Assembly: GCA_038745625.1 (NCBI GenBank)
Contig: JBCDLG010000047.1
Coordinates: 1-25,007 of the forward strand
Direction: 5' to 3'
Length of the DNA: 25,007 bases
Source of the DNA: Parvularcula sp038745625
GTDB lineage: Bacteria > Pseudomonadota > Alphaproteobacteria > Caulobacterales > Parvularculaceae
Shown here in pieces: positions 17,156 through 24,785 of the stretch. Made by a program: the position numbers and the translations under genes. The notes under the pieces were generated by a model that had not been told where the DNA came from, ran no database searches, and saw nothing but the letters and a program-made list of their open reading frames with translations. The number at the start of each line of letters is the position of its first letter. Position 1 is the stretch's first letter.

Positions 17156-17983
17156 TCAGTTGAAGAGCAGGTTGAAGGAAAAGCGAAGCTGCCATTCGTT
17201 GTCCGTTTGACCGGACTCCACCAAATCATAGGCACCTATGTTGATCGTTGCAGCGTCTTTTGACGGAAGGATGATCGTCTTGCCCACGGTCAGGCCGATA
17301 GGCACCGTCCAATTGTCCTCCTGCCCCGCATTCCAATCATGCGTGATGATCGCATTGTAGCCGAAGAACCATGGCCCAAGAACGGGCGTCTCCAAATTGT
17401 AGTAGGCGATCGGCTGAAGCGTGGTCTCATTGAAGAGATCCTCATCGCCCCACATCTGGGTAACGAGGACACCGTAGGAGAGCGGGCCAGCAAAACCAAA
17501 ACCCGCGCCGACAAGGCCAGCGCCCCATTCCGACGACTTGGTCGCAGTGTCCGTATGCGTTGGTAGGGAAATCTGAGGCCCGAATCCGAACGTGAACCCC
17601 TCTTGGTTGGAGGGGATGAAGATCGCCTGCACGGTGGTATCGCCCAAACCGAACTCGGTGTCTAAGTTCCCCTCGTCCCCAGGCACCGGCGTCGGAACAC
17701 CGAGCACCGGAACAATACCGCGAAGGAGCACGTTCCCCCACTCCTCTTGAGCCACGGTGGCAATGGGCTGCACTTGAAAATTGTAGAGCGTGTTGTCGCT
17801 TTCCGGCCCGAAACCGATGGTGTTCGAGAAAAAGACCCCGTTGATCGACGCCGTCGGATCTTGCGCTTCCCGTTGGGACTCACATTGGAGATCACACTCT
17901 TCCTCTTCTTGTGCGTGTGTGATTGAGATCAGTAAGCAAATGGTCAATGCGAACGATCCCAGCCAAATCGCTGTCTTCTTCAT
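17156..17983 (-). CDS. Secreted outer-membrane beta-barrel protein of unknown function
   Basis: A 275-residue protein with a clear signal peptide (MKKTAIWLGSFALTICLLIS, cleavage after THA) followed by an acidic, Cys-containing stretch (EEEECDLQCES). The rest alternates polar and hydrophobic residues with many Gly and aromatic residues, and ends WQLRFSFNLLFN, like a beta-barrel C-terminus. It resembles bacterial proteins that databases label 'neuromedin U' or transporter, a name with no functional meaning here. I chose the ATG at 17983, which has AAGG just upstream, over one 11 codons earlier that would spoil the signal peptide. It lies 127 bp after the AhpD-like gene on the same strand and might be co-transcribed. 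It is also near the symporter operon, so its partner is unclear. Confidence 0.65.
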   Translation of the reverse strand: MKKTAIWLGSFALTICLLISITHAQEEEECDLQCESQREAQDPTASINGVFFSNTIGFGPESDNTLYNFQVQPIATVAQEEWGNVLLRGIVPVLGVPTPVPGDEGNLDTEFGLGDTTVQAIFIPSNQEGFTFGFGPQISLPTHTDTATKSSEWGAGLVGAGFGFAGPLSYGVLVTQMWGDEDLFNETTLQPIAYYNLETPVLGPWFFGYNAIITHDWNAGQEDNWTVPIGLTVGKTIILPSKDAATINIGAYDLVESGQTDNEWQLRFSFNLLFN

Positions 17984-18110
17984 CTGCCTTACCCATCCTC
18001 CTCTTACATTCGGCATCCAATGGCGGTGCGCGATTGGCTACTTGTCCATCTGCTGACTGATAGGACGCACTTAATTTTTCATACTACGGACTTTATTCCT
18101 CTATACTTCC

Positions 18111-20000
18111 CTACAGGTCTCGGGGATCGACAGGATCGGTGCCATCGTTAATCTCGGTAGGATCATCACGTCCGTCGCCATCCGAGTCGGCTTTGTAGGG
18201 AAACGTTCCGAGTGCAACCTCACGGTCATTGGGGATGCCATCGCCGTCAATGTCAGGGTCATCTTTGTCTTCGATGCCGTCGCGATCTGTATCTTCCCAA
18301 CGCGTTGGATCACTTGGGTATCCATCGAAAGCATCCTCGACACCATCTTTGTCACTATCGACAGCCAAAGGAACATCAGCACCAACCCATTCAGTCGCCC
18401 AGTCGAATGTCCGTCCACTCATCATATTGGCGGCATAGGCGGCGGTGTATTCTGTCATATGGTACGGTCGCTGCTCGTTCGGCGTGCCAAGATGAGGACC
18501 AGGGTTCCATCCCTTCACCTGCAAAACGCGCTGTGCGAAGGACATGCTCAGCTTGTCTGTCACCGTGAGCTGCGCTTGCATGGTTGGCGACAACCAAGCG
18601 CAAGCCATAATCGCTGCCTGGAGCTCTTGGATCTCTCGATCGTTGTAGTGGCGCCGAAGCTCCTCAATGTGCGCGGCTGTCACCCGACCGGGCAACGTCC
18701 CTGCGTCCCGGGCGAGCCGAAACGCTGCCTTCTCAGCATCGGAGAAGAGGTCAGAACGTTCAAAATCCATGAGAGCATGAATCCGCTCGATCACCGGTTC
18801 CCGTTCATCCACCGGAATCACACCTTGGAGATAGTCTTCCTCAACTGTGTAGTAGACGCCATATGCTCCGTGGACCTGACAATGGGTGCAGCCGCTCGCG
18901 AGATGAAAGATGAAGAAGAGGTCCATTTGGAAGTTCACGTCGAATGCGCGGTCCTTCCACGAGTAGAACTTCTCCAGGTATGACGTCCCAATCGACGTGG
19001 CCCGGAGCCATTCCGTATCAAGCATATGGCGGTCACTGGGCGGATATCGGGTCTCCGCGACAACAGCGGGTTGGAAGTAGGCGTAGTCGTAGGCCGCCAC
19101 ATCAAAAGGGGGCGTGCTTTCAGGCGGTAAATTCTCATCGCGTGAGCCCGGCCGACGCCAGCGGGAGTAATCCTCTGGATAGTGATCGAATGGCTCCTCA
19201 ATGCCATCGGTATCACCGTCAAATGTTACCGGTGAGATGTCATATCCCGTCAGATAATTGATCCAATCGGATGTAAAGACGGGGTTCACCGCACGCAGAT
19301 TGTCCGTTTCCCACTGAGACAGGATTTCTTCCGCTGCTTGCTTAATCGCATCGCCGACAAATGGACGTGCACGCTGTTCTTCGGGACTGCTGGATGCGTT
19401 CTTTCCCAACTCCCAACCCACGCTCGAAAGATTGGTGGTGGCCCAGTCAATGGTTTCTTGATCGGTGGGGATGGGTGTGACGGTATCGTGGACGGCGTTG
19501 ATGGTATTGACGACCGTGAGCTGTATCAGTTCGACAATCTGCCGGTCGATAAAGTGCATCCGCAGCATGGCATGTGTGTCGGCATCAACTTTGGACGGAA
19601 GCTGAGCATTTTGCCGAACGAATGTGTAAGCAGCGCGTATGCGAGAATCTTGGATCGTCTCCACATAGTCCGGACGCCACACAGCCAGAATGTCATCCAA
19701 CGGAACACCCATCAGCGACAACTGATAAGCAGCACGTGCCTGAAAATGGCTGCTCTCATTTAAGATGTTTTGAAAGAGCGACATCTTCCATTTGGTTTCA
19801 GCGTCAAACATCATATCGGTATGGATAATCGCATCGGCGATCAGTACACCATCATAGAGATCGCGCAAATTGCTGATATCGATCTTGTGACGATCGTAGA
19901 ACGGCATCGCTACATCCACGGAGGGCGGCGGCGGAGCCGCATCAGCTGCGACGGTGTGTCCAAGGAACACCGCAGAGGCAAGGAAGGCAACCGGTCTCAT
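18111..20000 (-). CDS. Secreted AhpD-like protein, internally duplicated, with thrombospondin type 3 repeats
   Basis: A 629-residue exported protein; the signal peptide ends near residue 21. Numbering is from the ATG at 20000, which follows the upstream stop by one base and has GGTGAG before it. An earlier ATG at 20012 is possible. The protein has two copies of one layout. Half 2 (about 325-545) holds GCTHCQVHGAYG with Cys371, Cys374 and His377, the redox motif of AhpD/carboxymuconolactone decarboxylase-like proteins. Half 1 aligns (SSHFQARAAYQ) but has Ser83, Phe86 and Arg89 instead. Later stretches also align (118-228 with 421-526). Each half ends in an acidic DxDxDG segment: a single one near 261-281 and a run of calcium-binding type 3 repeats at about 548-622. 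The redox family suggests peroxide or thiol chemistry outside the cytoplasm. The substrate is unknown. It is the second gene of a SnoaL-AhpD cassette. Confidence 0.75.
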   Translation of the reverse strand: MRPVAFLASAVFLGHTVAADAAPPPPSVDVAMPFYDRHKIDISNLRDLYDGVLIADAIIHTDMMFDAETKWKMSLFQNILNESSHFQARAAYQLSLMGVPLDDILAVWRPDYVETIQDSRIRAAYTFVRQNAQLPSKVDADTHAMLRMHFIDRQIVELIQLTVVNTINAVHDTVTPIPTDQETIDWATTNLSSVGWELGKNASSSPEEQRARPFVGDAIKQAAEEILSQWETDNLRAVNPVFTSDWINYLTGYDISPVTFDGDTDGIEEPFDHYPEDYSRWRRPGSRDENLPPESTPPFDVAAYDYAYFQPAVVAETRYPPSDRHMLDTEWLRATSIGTSYLEKFYSWKDRAFDVNFQMDLFFIFHLASGCTHCQVHGAYGVYYTVEEDYLQGVIPVDEREPVIERIHALMDFERSDLFSDAEKAAFRLARDAGTLPGRVTAAHIEELRRHYNDREIQELQAAIMACAWLSPTMQAQLTVTDKLSMSFAQRVLQVKGWNPGPHLGTPNEQRPYHMTEYTAAYAANMMSGRTFDWATEWVGADVPLAVDSDKDGVEDAFDGYPSDPTRWEDTDRDGIEDKDDPDIDGDGIPNDREVALGTFPYKADSDGDGRDDPTEINDGTDPVDPRDL

Positions 20001-20001
20001 T

Positions 20002-20658
20002 CTACTCACCATCTTTGCTCAGTGTCAGAAACATTGTGTTGGTGTTCGCTGCGTGCGTGGGAACGGACTGAAGCGTATCCCAGTGCTCAACGATCTTCCC
20101 GTCCTCACCCCAATAGTACATGTCGACCGCTGCGATGCCGAGATCCGCCGGATCCTCCGTACTCAAATTTCGGAAGTTGACATGCGCCATCGCAAAGTTG
20201 CCAACCACGGCGACCTTGTGAACGTCGATAGCGACGGGGTATTGCTTGGCCGAGCTCGCAAACAGCATCGCCAAAGGCTGGGGCCCATCTGGCAGCATGG
20301 TGCTGTGCTGGATGTACTGATCCGAAACATAGTTCCGAACCGCTTCGATCGTCGGCTCAGACTCGAGGATCTTGTAGAGATCGATGATCTGTTGCGCGCG
20401 CCGCGCGCCCTCGTCGTCCGCCACGAAAACATGCGTTTCAAAGTCGGTAGGAACGCTTTGAAGATAGATCAACTCCTGATCACGCGATTTCGTCGGCTGT
20501 TGCCGCGCTGGACTCCCCGAGGCTTGAACGTCAGTATTCCGCCGACTGGATACATCGTCTAATCCCAACGCCATGCTCACGTCTTCGCATGAGACAATAG
20601 TGAAAACAGACAACGCCGCAGCAATTATCGTACTTTTTGACCTATTCATTGTATACAT
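20002..20658 (-). CDS. SnoaL/NTF2-like probable lipoprotein (cassette copy 1)
   Basis: A 218-residue exported protein. The N-terminus reads as a lipoprotein signal, with lipobox IVSC placing the acylated Cys at residue 24 from this start. A low-complexity linker follows, then a C-terminal domain of about 130 residues of the SnoaL-like/NTF2 fold. The segments YVSDQYIQHSTMLPDG, AMAHVNFRNLS, VDMYYWGEDGKIVEHWD and LQSVPTH match the COG4922-type group (SnoaL-like, predicted aldol-condensation or hydration chemistry, function usually unproven). I preferred the ATG at 20658, with GGGTG 6 nt upstream, over an ATG 26 codons earlier that precedes no signal. The stop is one base from the AhpD-like start, so the two are translationally coupled. 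It is a clear paralogue of the gene at 24182-24781. Confidence 0.75.
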   Translation of the reverse strand: MYTMNRSKSTIIAAALSVFTIVSCEDVSMALGLDDVSSRRNTDVQASGSPARQQPTKSRDQELIYLQSVPTDFETHVFVADDEGARRAQQIIDLYKILESEPTIEAVRNYVSDQYIQHSTMLPDGPQPLAMLFASSAKQYPVAIDVHKVAVVGNFAMAHVNFRNLSTEDPADLGIAAVDMYYWGEDGKIVEHWDTLQSVPTHAANTNTMFLTLSKDGE

Positions 20659-20976
20659 ATCGCACCCAATGATCTTTTTGCTGAAAACGACTAATATCGA
20701 ATTCCGAACGGCAAGTATCCCGGTCGAGTTCGACAAAGATTGCTAACATTCCCCATGTCGCGCGATAAAGCCCTCGCCATGCGCATCACATGCGCAAGGA
20801 TCGATCAACAAGGGCGCAAGGCCAGGAGAACCAGCACCTACGGCGTGTCAGGAGTGTCTCGGGGGCCCTTGCGGGTGCCGGTGCCATGGCTCTTGGCACG
20901 GAACCCATGCGTGCCCTCGACGGCTCGTTGCCAATGATCAGATGTGAATGCGTGTCACCGCATGATCATCCGAACA
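20659..20976. other. Intergenic region upstream of cassette copy 1
   Basis: This 318-bp stretch holds the promoter of the minus-strand cassette and the 3' side of the LysR gene. It contains the palindrome at 20780-20796. Nearer the LysR stop is a hairpin-capable stretch, ATGCG (20948-20952) with CGCAT (20959-20963), flanked by TGATCA on both sides, which could end LysR transcription but lacks a T tract. At 20937-20946, ATCAGATGTG repeats half of the palindrome found upstream of cassette copy 2. No convincing complete gene is present. Confidence 0.5.
20780..20796. promoter_or_regulatory. Candidate operator upstream of cassette copy 1
   Basis: TGCGCAT-CAC-ATGCGCA is a 17-bp palindrome with 7-bp arms, 121 bp before the SnoaL-like start. 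Aligned on its centre with the palindrome before cassette copy 2, it gives the common core GCRCATCASATGYGC. Read in the direction of transcription, both are followed by a GC-rich stretch and then a TTTA(A)TCG. The shared sequence suggests one regulator acts on both, plausibly the LysR-type protein encoded between them. Confidence 0.5.
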
Positions 20977-21900
20977 CTAGACCAAAATCATGGGTTCTGA
21001 TTCATCCGCATGCTCATCTACCTGCGCTCCCACCGACTTCAGGGCACGAATGAACTCTTGAGTCTTTTGCGTCCGGTGGATGTCAACATGGGTCACCGCC
21101 CAACAGGAGACTGAAGGCAAGTCCAAGGACGGTAGCACCTTCACCATATCAGGCGTCGACTGAGCAATGTGATCGGGCAAGATACCAATGCCAAAGCCAT
21201 CGATGATCGACCGGAACACGGTTGTCCGGCAGTTGCTACTGAAAACGATGTTTGGCTCCTGCCCGCCAATATCAGCGAGGAAACTGGTTAGCCAGTCGGT
21301 AGGCTCTGATCTCGCCGAGCGCGTGGCACAAACGATCTTATGCTCGAACAATTCGTACTCGTTATTCGGCATACCAAACTGCTGAATATAATCCGTACTG
21401 GCATAAAGATGGTTGGTGAAATCAACGATAGGAATAATGACGTAATCATCCGCTGTCGGCTTTTCTCCGCCCCAAAGGACAATGTTGGCCTCAGCCAGTT
21501 CCAATCCAGGAAACTCCTCCGTCGCCGTATACCGAACACTGCAATCCGGAAAGCGCTCTTGAAAGATCTCAGCGGCACGCAGCACCAGTGGAGACAAAGG
21601 ACCAGAGGCACACACCGACACTTCGCCGGAGACCCGGAAAGCTTGGTTCTGAATGCGCCCAAGCAGCTCGTTATAGCTCCGCTCAATGTCCAGCGCCGAC
21701 TTCAAGAACTCCTCGCCGATTTCGGTGGGCGTGTAGCCTTGCCGATGGCGATGGAACAGCTTCTCACCCAAAGCCAATTCCAAAGAGTCGACGTAGCGAA
21801 TGATGGTCGCCCGATGCACGCCAAAGGCAGCAGACGCTGCAGACACAGTACCAAGAGTTCCAACAAGGTAAGCCGCCCTAAATTCAGCCCAGTGTTTCAT
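20977..21900 (-). CDS. LysR-type transcriptional regulator
   Basis: A 307-residue regulator of normal length for the family. Residues about 5-62 form the LysR winged helix-turn-helix (FRAAYLVGTLGTVSAASAAFGVHRATIIRYVDSLE, LGEKLFHRHRQGYTPTEIGEEFL). The effector-binding domain follows, starting SGEVSVCASGPLSPLVL, and includes the usual C-terminal IIDGFGIGILPDHIA segment. I chose the ATG at 21900 with GAGGG 9 nt upstream; an ATG 12 codons earlier adds an atypical extension. It lies between the two SnoaL-AhpD cassettes and next to a DcaP-like porin, so it is the best local candidate to regulate them. Its ligand is unknown. A possible T-N11-A site is at 22051-22071. Confidence 0.88.
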   Translation of the reverse strand: MKHWAEFRAAYLVGTLGTVSAASAAFGVHRATIIRYVDSLELALGEKLFHRHRQGYTPTEIGEEFLKSALDIERSYNELLGRIQNQAFRVSGEVSVCASGPLSPLVLRAAEIFQERFPDCSVRYTATEEFPGLELAEANIVLWGGEKPTADDYVIIPIVDFTNHLYASTDYIQQFGMPNNEYELFEHKIVCATRSARSEPTDWLTSFLADIGGQEPNIVFSSNCRTTVFRSIIDGFGIGILPDHIAQSTPDMVKVLPSLDLPSVSCWAVTHVDIHRTQKTQEFIRALKSVGAQVDEHADESEPMILV

Positions 21901-22328
21901 AGCATCACACCCTCTTAGCAGGCGCGTCACATCCACGTGGAAAGCTGCACGAACACGACAGTATGGTCACAGGCCGCAGCAACACGATGGAGCAACACCC
22001 GATATCTCGTCACCTCACCGACAAGAGGTTTAAGTTAGCAAGGCCCAAGCTGAATTCATAGTGTCGATTCAATGGGAAGACGTGATGCCGCAACAATAGC
22101 ACGTCCACGTCTGGTTCCAGATGATCGATAATCGGCGAGTCAGGGCGTGCACGTCTCAAAGGCAGACGGTGTGCAGACGAACCAACATCGGCCCACTCAA
22201 CCTATGGCAGCGAAAGGAGCAAAGACGCCATGGTCCGAGCGCAATAGCTGAACCGGCGGCTCAACCGAACCAATATCGCTGGCTGATGAACCGTATCAAA
22301 ATTATCCGTGCTCGATAGCGCCGGTGCG
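21901..22328. other. Intergenic region upstream of the LysR gene
   Basis: A 428-bp gap between the LysR start and the end of the second porin gene. It must hold the LysR promoter. I see no supportable gene. A small hairpin (AGCGC-CGGT-GCGCT, 22317-22330) overlaps the porin stop codon but lacks a T tract. The 22051-22071 inverted repeat is listed separately. Confidence 0.5.
22051..22071. promoter_or_regulatory. Possible LysR-type binding site (T-N11-A)
   Basis: TGAAT (22051-22055) and ATTCA (22067-22071) pair exactly with 11 bp between them, which fits the T-N11-A pattern of LysR-type sites. It lies 150 bp upstream of the LysR start, where autoregulatory sites can occur. Such short patterns arise by chance. 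Confidence 0.25.
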
Positions 22329-23846
22329 CTAAAAGTTCAGTTGGGCAACAAACTGCACGCGGATGCCCTCGCCCTCATCGCCGTTCACGTCCTCTCGCGT
22401 GATGTAGATCGCCTCTGCACCGAGGTTGAGGTTCTTGACGGGCGTCCAAAAGACGTTGCCTGCGGTCTTAAGGCTGTAAGACAGGGCGTCAGGCTCCGCG
22501 AGAACACCCTGATCAAAATCAAAGACACTGATGTAAGCGTTGGAGCGCCAAGCGCTGGCCCACCAGTGCTGAAAACCGACATAGCCAGCGAGCACACCGG
22601 TCGCCTCGATATTGCCGTCTTCGTCGACGACGCCCTCGAGCCCGACGCTTCCAAAGCCTGCATATTGCTTAGCAAAACCCGCGCCTACCTGGCCGCCAAA
22701 CAACAACGCATCCTTTGAATGAAGGACTGGAATGCTGACCCGGCCGGTCAGGCTACCGCCACCGGTAAAGGTTTTATCCGTCGTCGACTTCAGCTCGAGC
22801 CCAAGCCCCGTGAAGCGCACATGCCCCCACGCCCCGGTTCGCTCGATATACCCCACAACGTTGGGCACCGACTCAGAGGCAAACTCGGACTCATCACCGG
22901 ACAGATCACCTGCCGGATCCTCAAGGCCGATGGCCCATTTCCAATTCTCGCCAATCTCATCATACCACCGCACACCGGGTGTACGGAAGACAGGTGCGCC
23001 ATGGGGGCCGAGCAACTCCACAACCTCCGGAATTGAGCTGAGATCAGTGAACAAGGACCAAAACTGGCCAGCTTGGAATTTTCCGATCCCGACGGCTGCG
23101 TGACGGATACGGACACCATAGTCGTTGTCGAACTCATCGCCTCCATCGCCGAAGAAATCGAACTCAACGAAGGCTCTCACCAGGCCGAGATCCGAATCTC
23201 GGCGATAGTCAAAGTTCAGCTGCGTATCACGAACGTTAAAGCCGAGCTGCTCGGTTCCATCTTCTAGCGCACCGTCTAGGGGGATTGTGTAGGGCACAGC
23301 GTTTCCCTGAATACCAATATTATCAATATCGTAGTCAAGTTGCGCCCGCGCAAAACCACCAATGCGGAAGGATCCAGCGTCCCCGGGGATGGTGATGGAC
23401 CGTTCAAAGTCGCCAGGCCTCACAGTCGCAGAGTCCGGATAACGCCCAATCCGATAGTCAGAGACTCGATCATCTTGGACATCCGCAGCATCGTTGTCCG
23501 GGCGACTGGGTTGAACGGTCTCGACCGCTACTTCTCCCGTATACGGCGCATCAGATACTCCGGTTTCGCTTTTGAGCCGATCAATCTCGTCGGACTGGCT
23601 CTCTATCTGAACCGCTTGCTCTTCGACCGTCTTCGTCAGCGCTTCGAGTTGATCTTTGAGAAGCTGAAGGGCCTCGTCATCGGATGAGGTTTCCGCGAAA
23701 GAGGCGCCAGGGCGAGCTACGGCCAACACCAAGAGACAGAAAAAGAACGGGTGCCAACGAAGGGGTCTTGTCGGCGCCTCTGGTTTTTTCGCTCCATGTT
23801 TGTTGCGACGTATCGGCATTATACGTGTGCAGCCTAACGACAACAT
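22329..23846 (-). CDS. DcaP-like outer-membrane porin, second copy
   Basis: A 505-residue outer-membrane protein. After a long basic N-region (to about residue 30) comes the hydrophobic signal core FFFCLLVLAVARPGASFA. A coiled coil follows (about residues 58-92, LQLLKDQLEALTKTVEEQAVQIESQ), then a linker and a barrel with GGFARAQLDYDID, LVRAFVEFDFFGDGGDEF, AGQFWSLFTDLSSIPEVVELLGPHG, VFRTPGVRWYDE and a final VQFVAQLNF. These blocks match DcaP-type trimeric porins and resemble the porin at 6840-8231, though the two are clearly diverged. The ATG at 23846 has GGGAG 5 nt upstream; an earlier in-frame ATG at 23948 lacks this. It is divergent from cassette copy 2, with a palindromic operator candidate in between, suggesting it admits the cassette's substrate. 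Confidence 0.8.
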   Translation of the reverse strand: MLSLGCTRIMPIRRNKHGAKKPEAPTRPLRWHPFFFCLLVLAVARPGASFAETSSDDEALQLLKDQLEALTKTVEEQAVQIESQSDEIDRLKSETGVSDAPYTGEVAVETVQPSRPDNDAADVQDDRVSDYRIGRYPDSATVRPGDFERSITIPGDAGSFRIGGFARAQLDYDIDNIGIQGNAVPYTIPLDGALEDGTEQLGFNVRDTQLNFDYRRDSDLGLVRAFVEFDFFGDGGDEFDNDYGVRIRHAAVGIGKFQAGQFWSLFTDLSSIPEVVELLGPHGAPVFRTPGVRWYDEIGENWKWAIGLEDPAGDLSGDESEFASESVPNVVGYIERTGAWGHVRFTGLGLELKSTTDKTFTGGGSLTGRVSIPVLHSKDALLFGGQVGAGFAKQYAGFGSVGLEGVVDEDGNIEATGVLAGYVGFQHWWASAWRSNAYISVFDFDQGVLAEPDALSYSLKTAGNVFWTPVKNLNLGAEAIYITREDVNGDEGEGIRVQFVAQLNF

Positions 23847-24181
23847 TTTCGCTCCCACAACAACCCTGCCCTCGACCCAAGCGAAAGCCAGATCCAGCTT
23901 GCTCAACCATGACTGAAAAGTTTGTCTAATCGTACGCTTGCGCACCAATCGAGCGCGCTCAAGCGTCGCTAGCGCACATCAGATGTGCGCCAGGAGCGAT
24001 TTAATCGATCCCTACACTGGCATATGCAAGATCGCGTGATCGATACGTTAGAATATCAAAGACAATTCACGCCTACAAGTGACCATCCATGCCCGCACAC
24101 TCTGATGTCGCGCGCCCGTCGTAGAAGGCAAGCATTTGAGATAGGTCGCTTTCGGAACAATGACGGAGCCATCGAAAACTG
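23847..24181. other. Divergent promoter region between porin and cassette copy 2
   Basis: A 335-bp stretch with no supportable gene. It contains the strong 19-bp palindrome at 23972-23990, situated 125 bp from the porin start and 191 bp from the SnoaL-like start. I could not assign convincing promoter boxes. Confidence 0.5.
23972..23990. promoter_or_regulatory. Candidate operator upstream of cassette copy 2
   Basis: GCGCACATC-A-GATGTGCGC is a perfect 19-bp palindrome with 9-bp arms. It shares the core GCRCATCASATGYGC with the palindrome at 20780-20796, and a similar sequence follows it on the coding side (GGAGCGATTTAATCG here, GAGGGCTTTATCG before copy 1). The position between divergent genes and the recurrence argue for a real regulator site. 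Confidence 0.55.
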
Positions 24182-24781
24182 ATGAGAGAGCAACAATTCC
24201 TCCCCTCACCCCCCAAATTGGTGGGGTGCCTAGCGGCCACTGGTATCCTTCTTTTGAGTGGTATGGGGCATGCGGCACCACCACAGCAGCCGACAACATC
24301 TCAAGAGCAAGATCTGAATCAGCGGAACAGCATTCCGCAAAACGTCGAAACAACGATCATCGCATCAACTGATGCTGATCGGGCACGCGCCCAACAAATT
24401 ATTGAAATTTATGATATTCTGGCGTCCGATCCGACCCCAAAGAAACTGAGCGGCTATCTTTCTGATCGCTATATCCAGCATAGTACGATGGTCCCTGATG
24501 GATATATCGGTCTAGCGATGGTCTTTTCATCGTCAGTTGCTCAGTACCCCGTTGAGATCGACGTCCACCGCATTATGGTGATGGGTGACTGGGCGATGGC
24601 GCATGTCAACTTCCGGAACCTCGATACAACCGCTACGGATGACTTGGGAACTGCCGCGGTCGATATCTATTTGTTCGGACCCGATGGAAAAGTCGCCGAG
24701 CACTGGGATGTTCTGCAAACCGTCCCGACACACTCGGTGAACCCGAACGGAATGTTTCTCCAAGTCTACGGAGGAGAGTAA
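24182..24781 (+). CDS. Secreted SnoaL/NTF2-like protein (cassette copy 2)
   Basis: A 199-residue exported protein with a signal peptide whose core is KLVGCLAATGILLLSGMG, cleaved near GHA|AP. Unlike copy 1 it has no lipobox, so it may be released into the periplasm. The C-terminal SnoaL-like domain aligns without gaps to copy 1 over about 130 residues, with identical or near-identical runs AQQII, YIQHSTM, QYPV.IDVH, AMAHVNFRNL, AAVD and EHWD.LQ.VPTH. The family includes NTF2-fold enzymes and binding proteins. No function is assigned to this group with certainty. The ATG at 24182 has only a poor ribosome site, so its start is less sure. It is followed after 4 bp by the AhpD-like gene, whose ribosome site GGAGGAG is inside this gene's end. 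Confidence 0.75.
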   Translation: MREQQFLPSPPKLVGCLAATGILLLSGMGHAAPPQQPTTSQEQDLNQRNSIPQNVETTIIASTDADRARAQQIIEIYDILASDPTPKKLSGYLSDRYIQHSTMVPDGYIGLAMVFSSSVAQYPVEIDVHRIMVMGDWAMAHVNFRNLDTTATDDLGTAAVDIYLFGPDGKVAEHWDVLQTVPTHSVNPNGMFLQVYGGE

Positions 24782-24785
24782 AACA

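Noticed and set aside
20740..21053. Small plus-strand open frames (65 and 87 residues) upstream of cassette copy 1
   Set aside because: They overlap each other in different frames, lack ribosome sites and run into the end of the LysR gene. Only the Tat-like stretch is noted as a possible remnant.
22121..22318. A 65-residue open frame upstream of the LysR gene
   Set aside because: No motif, no ribosome site and a composition unlike the neighbouring proteins.
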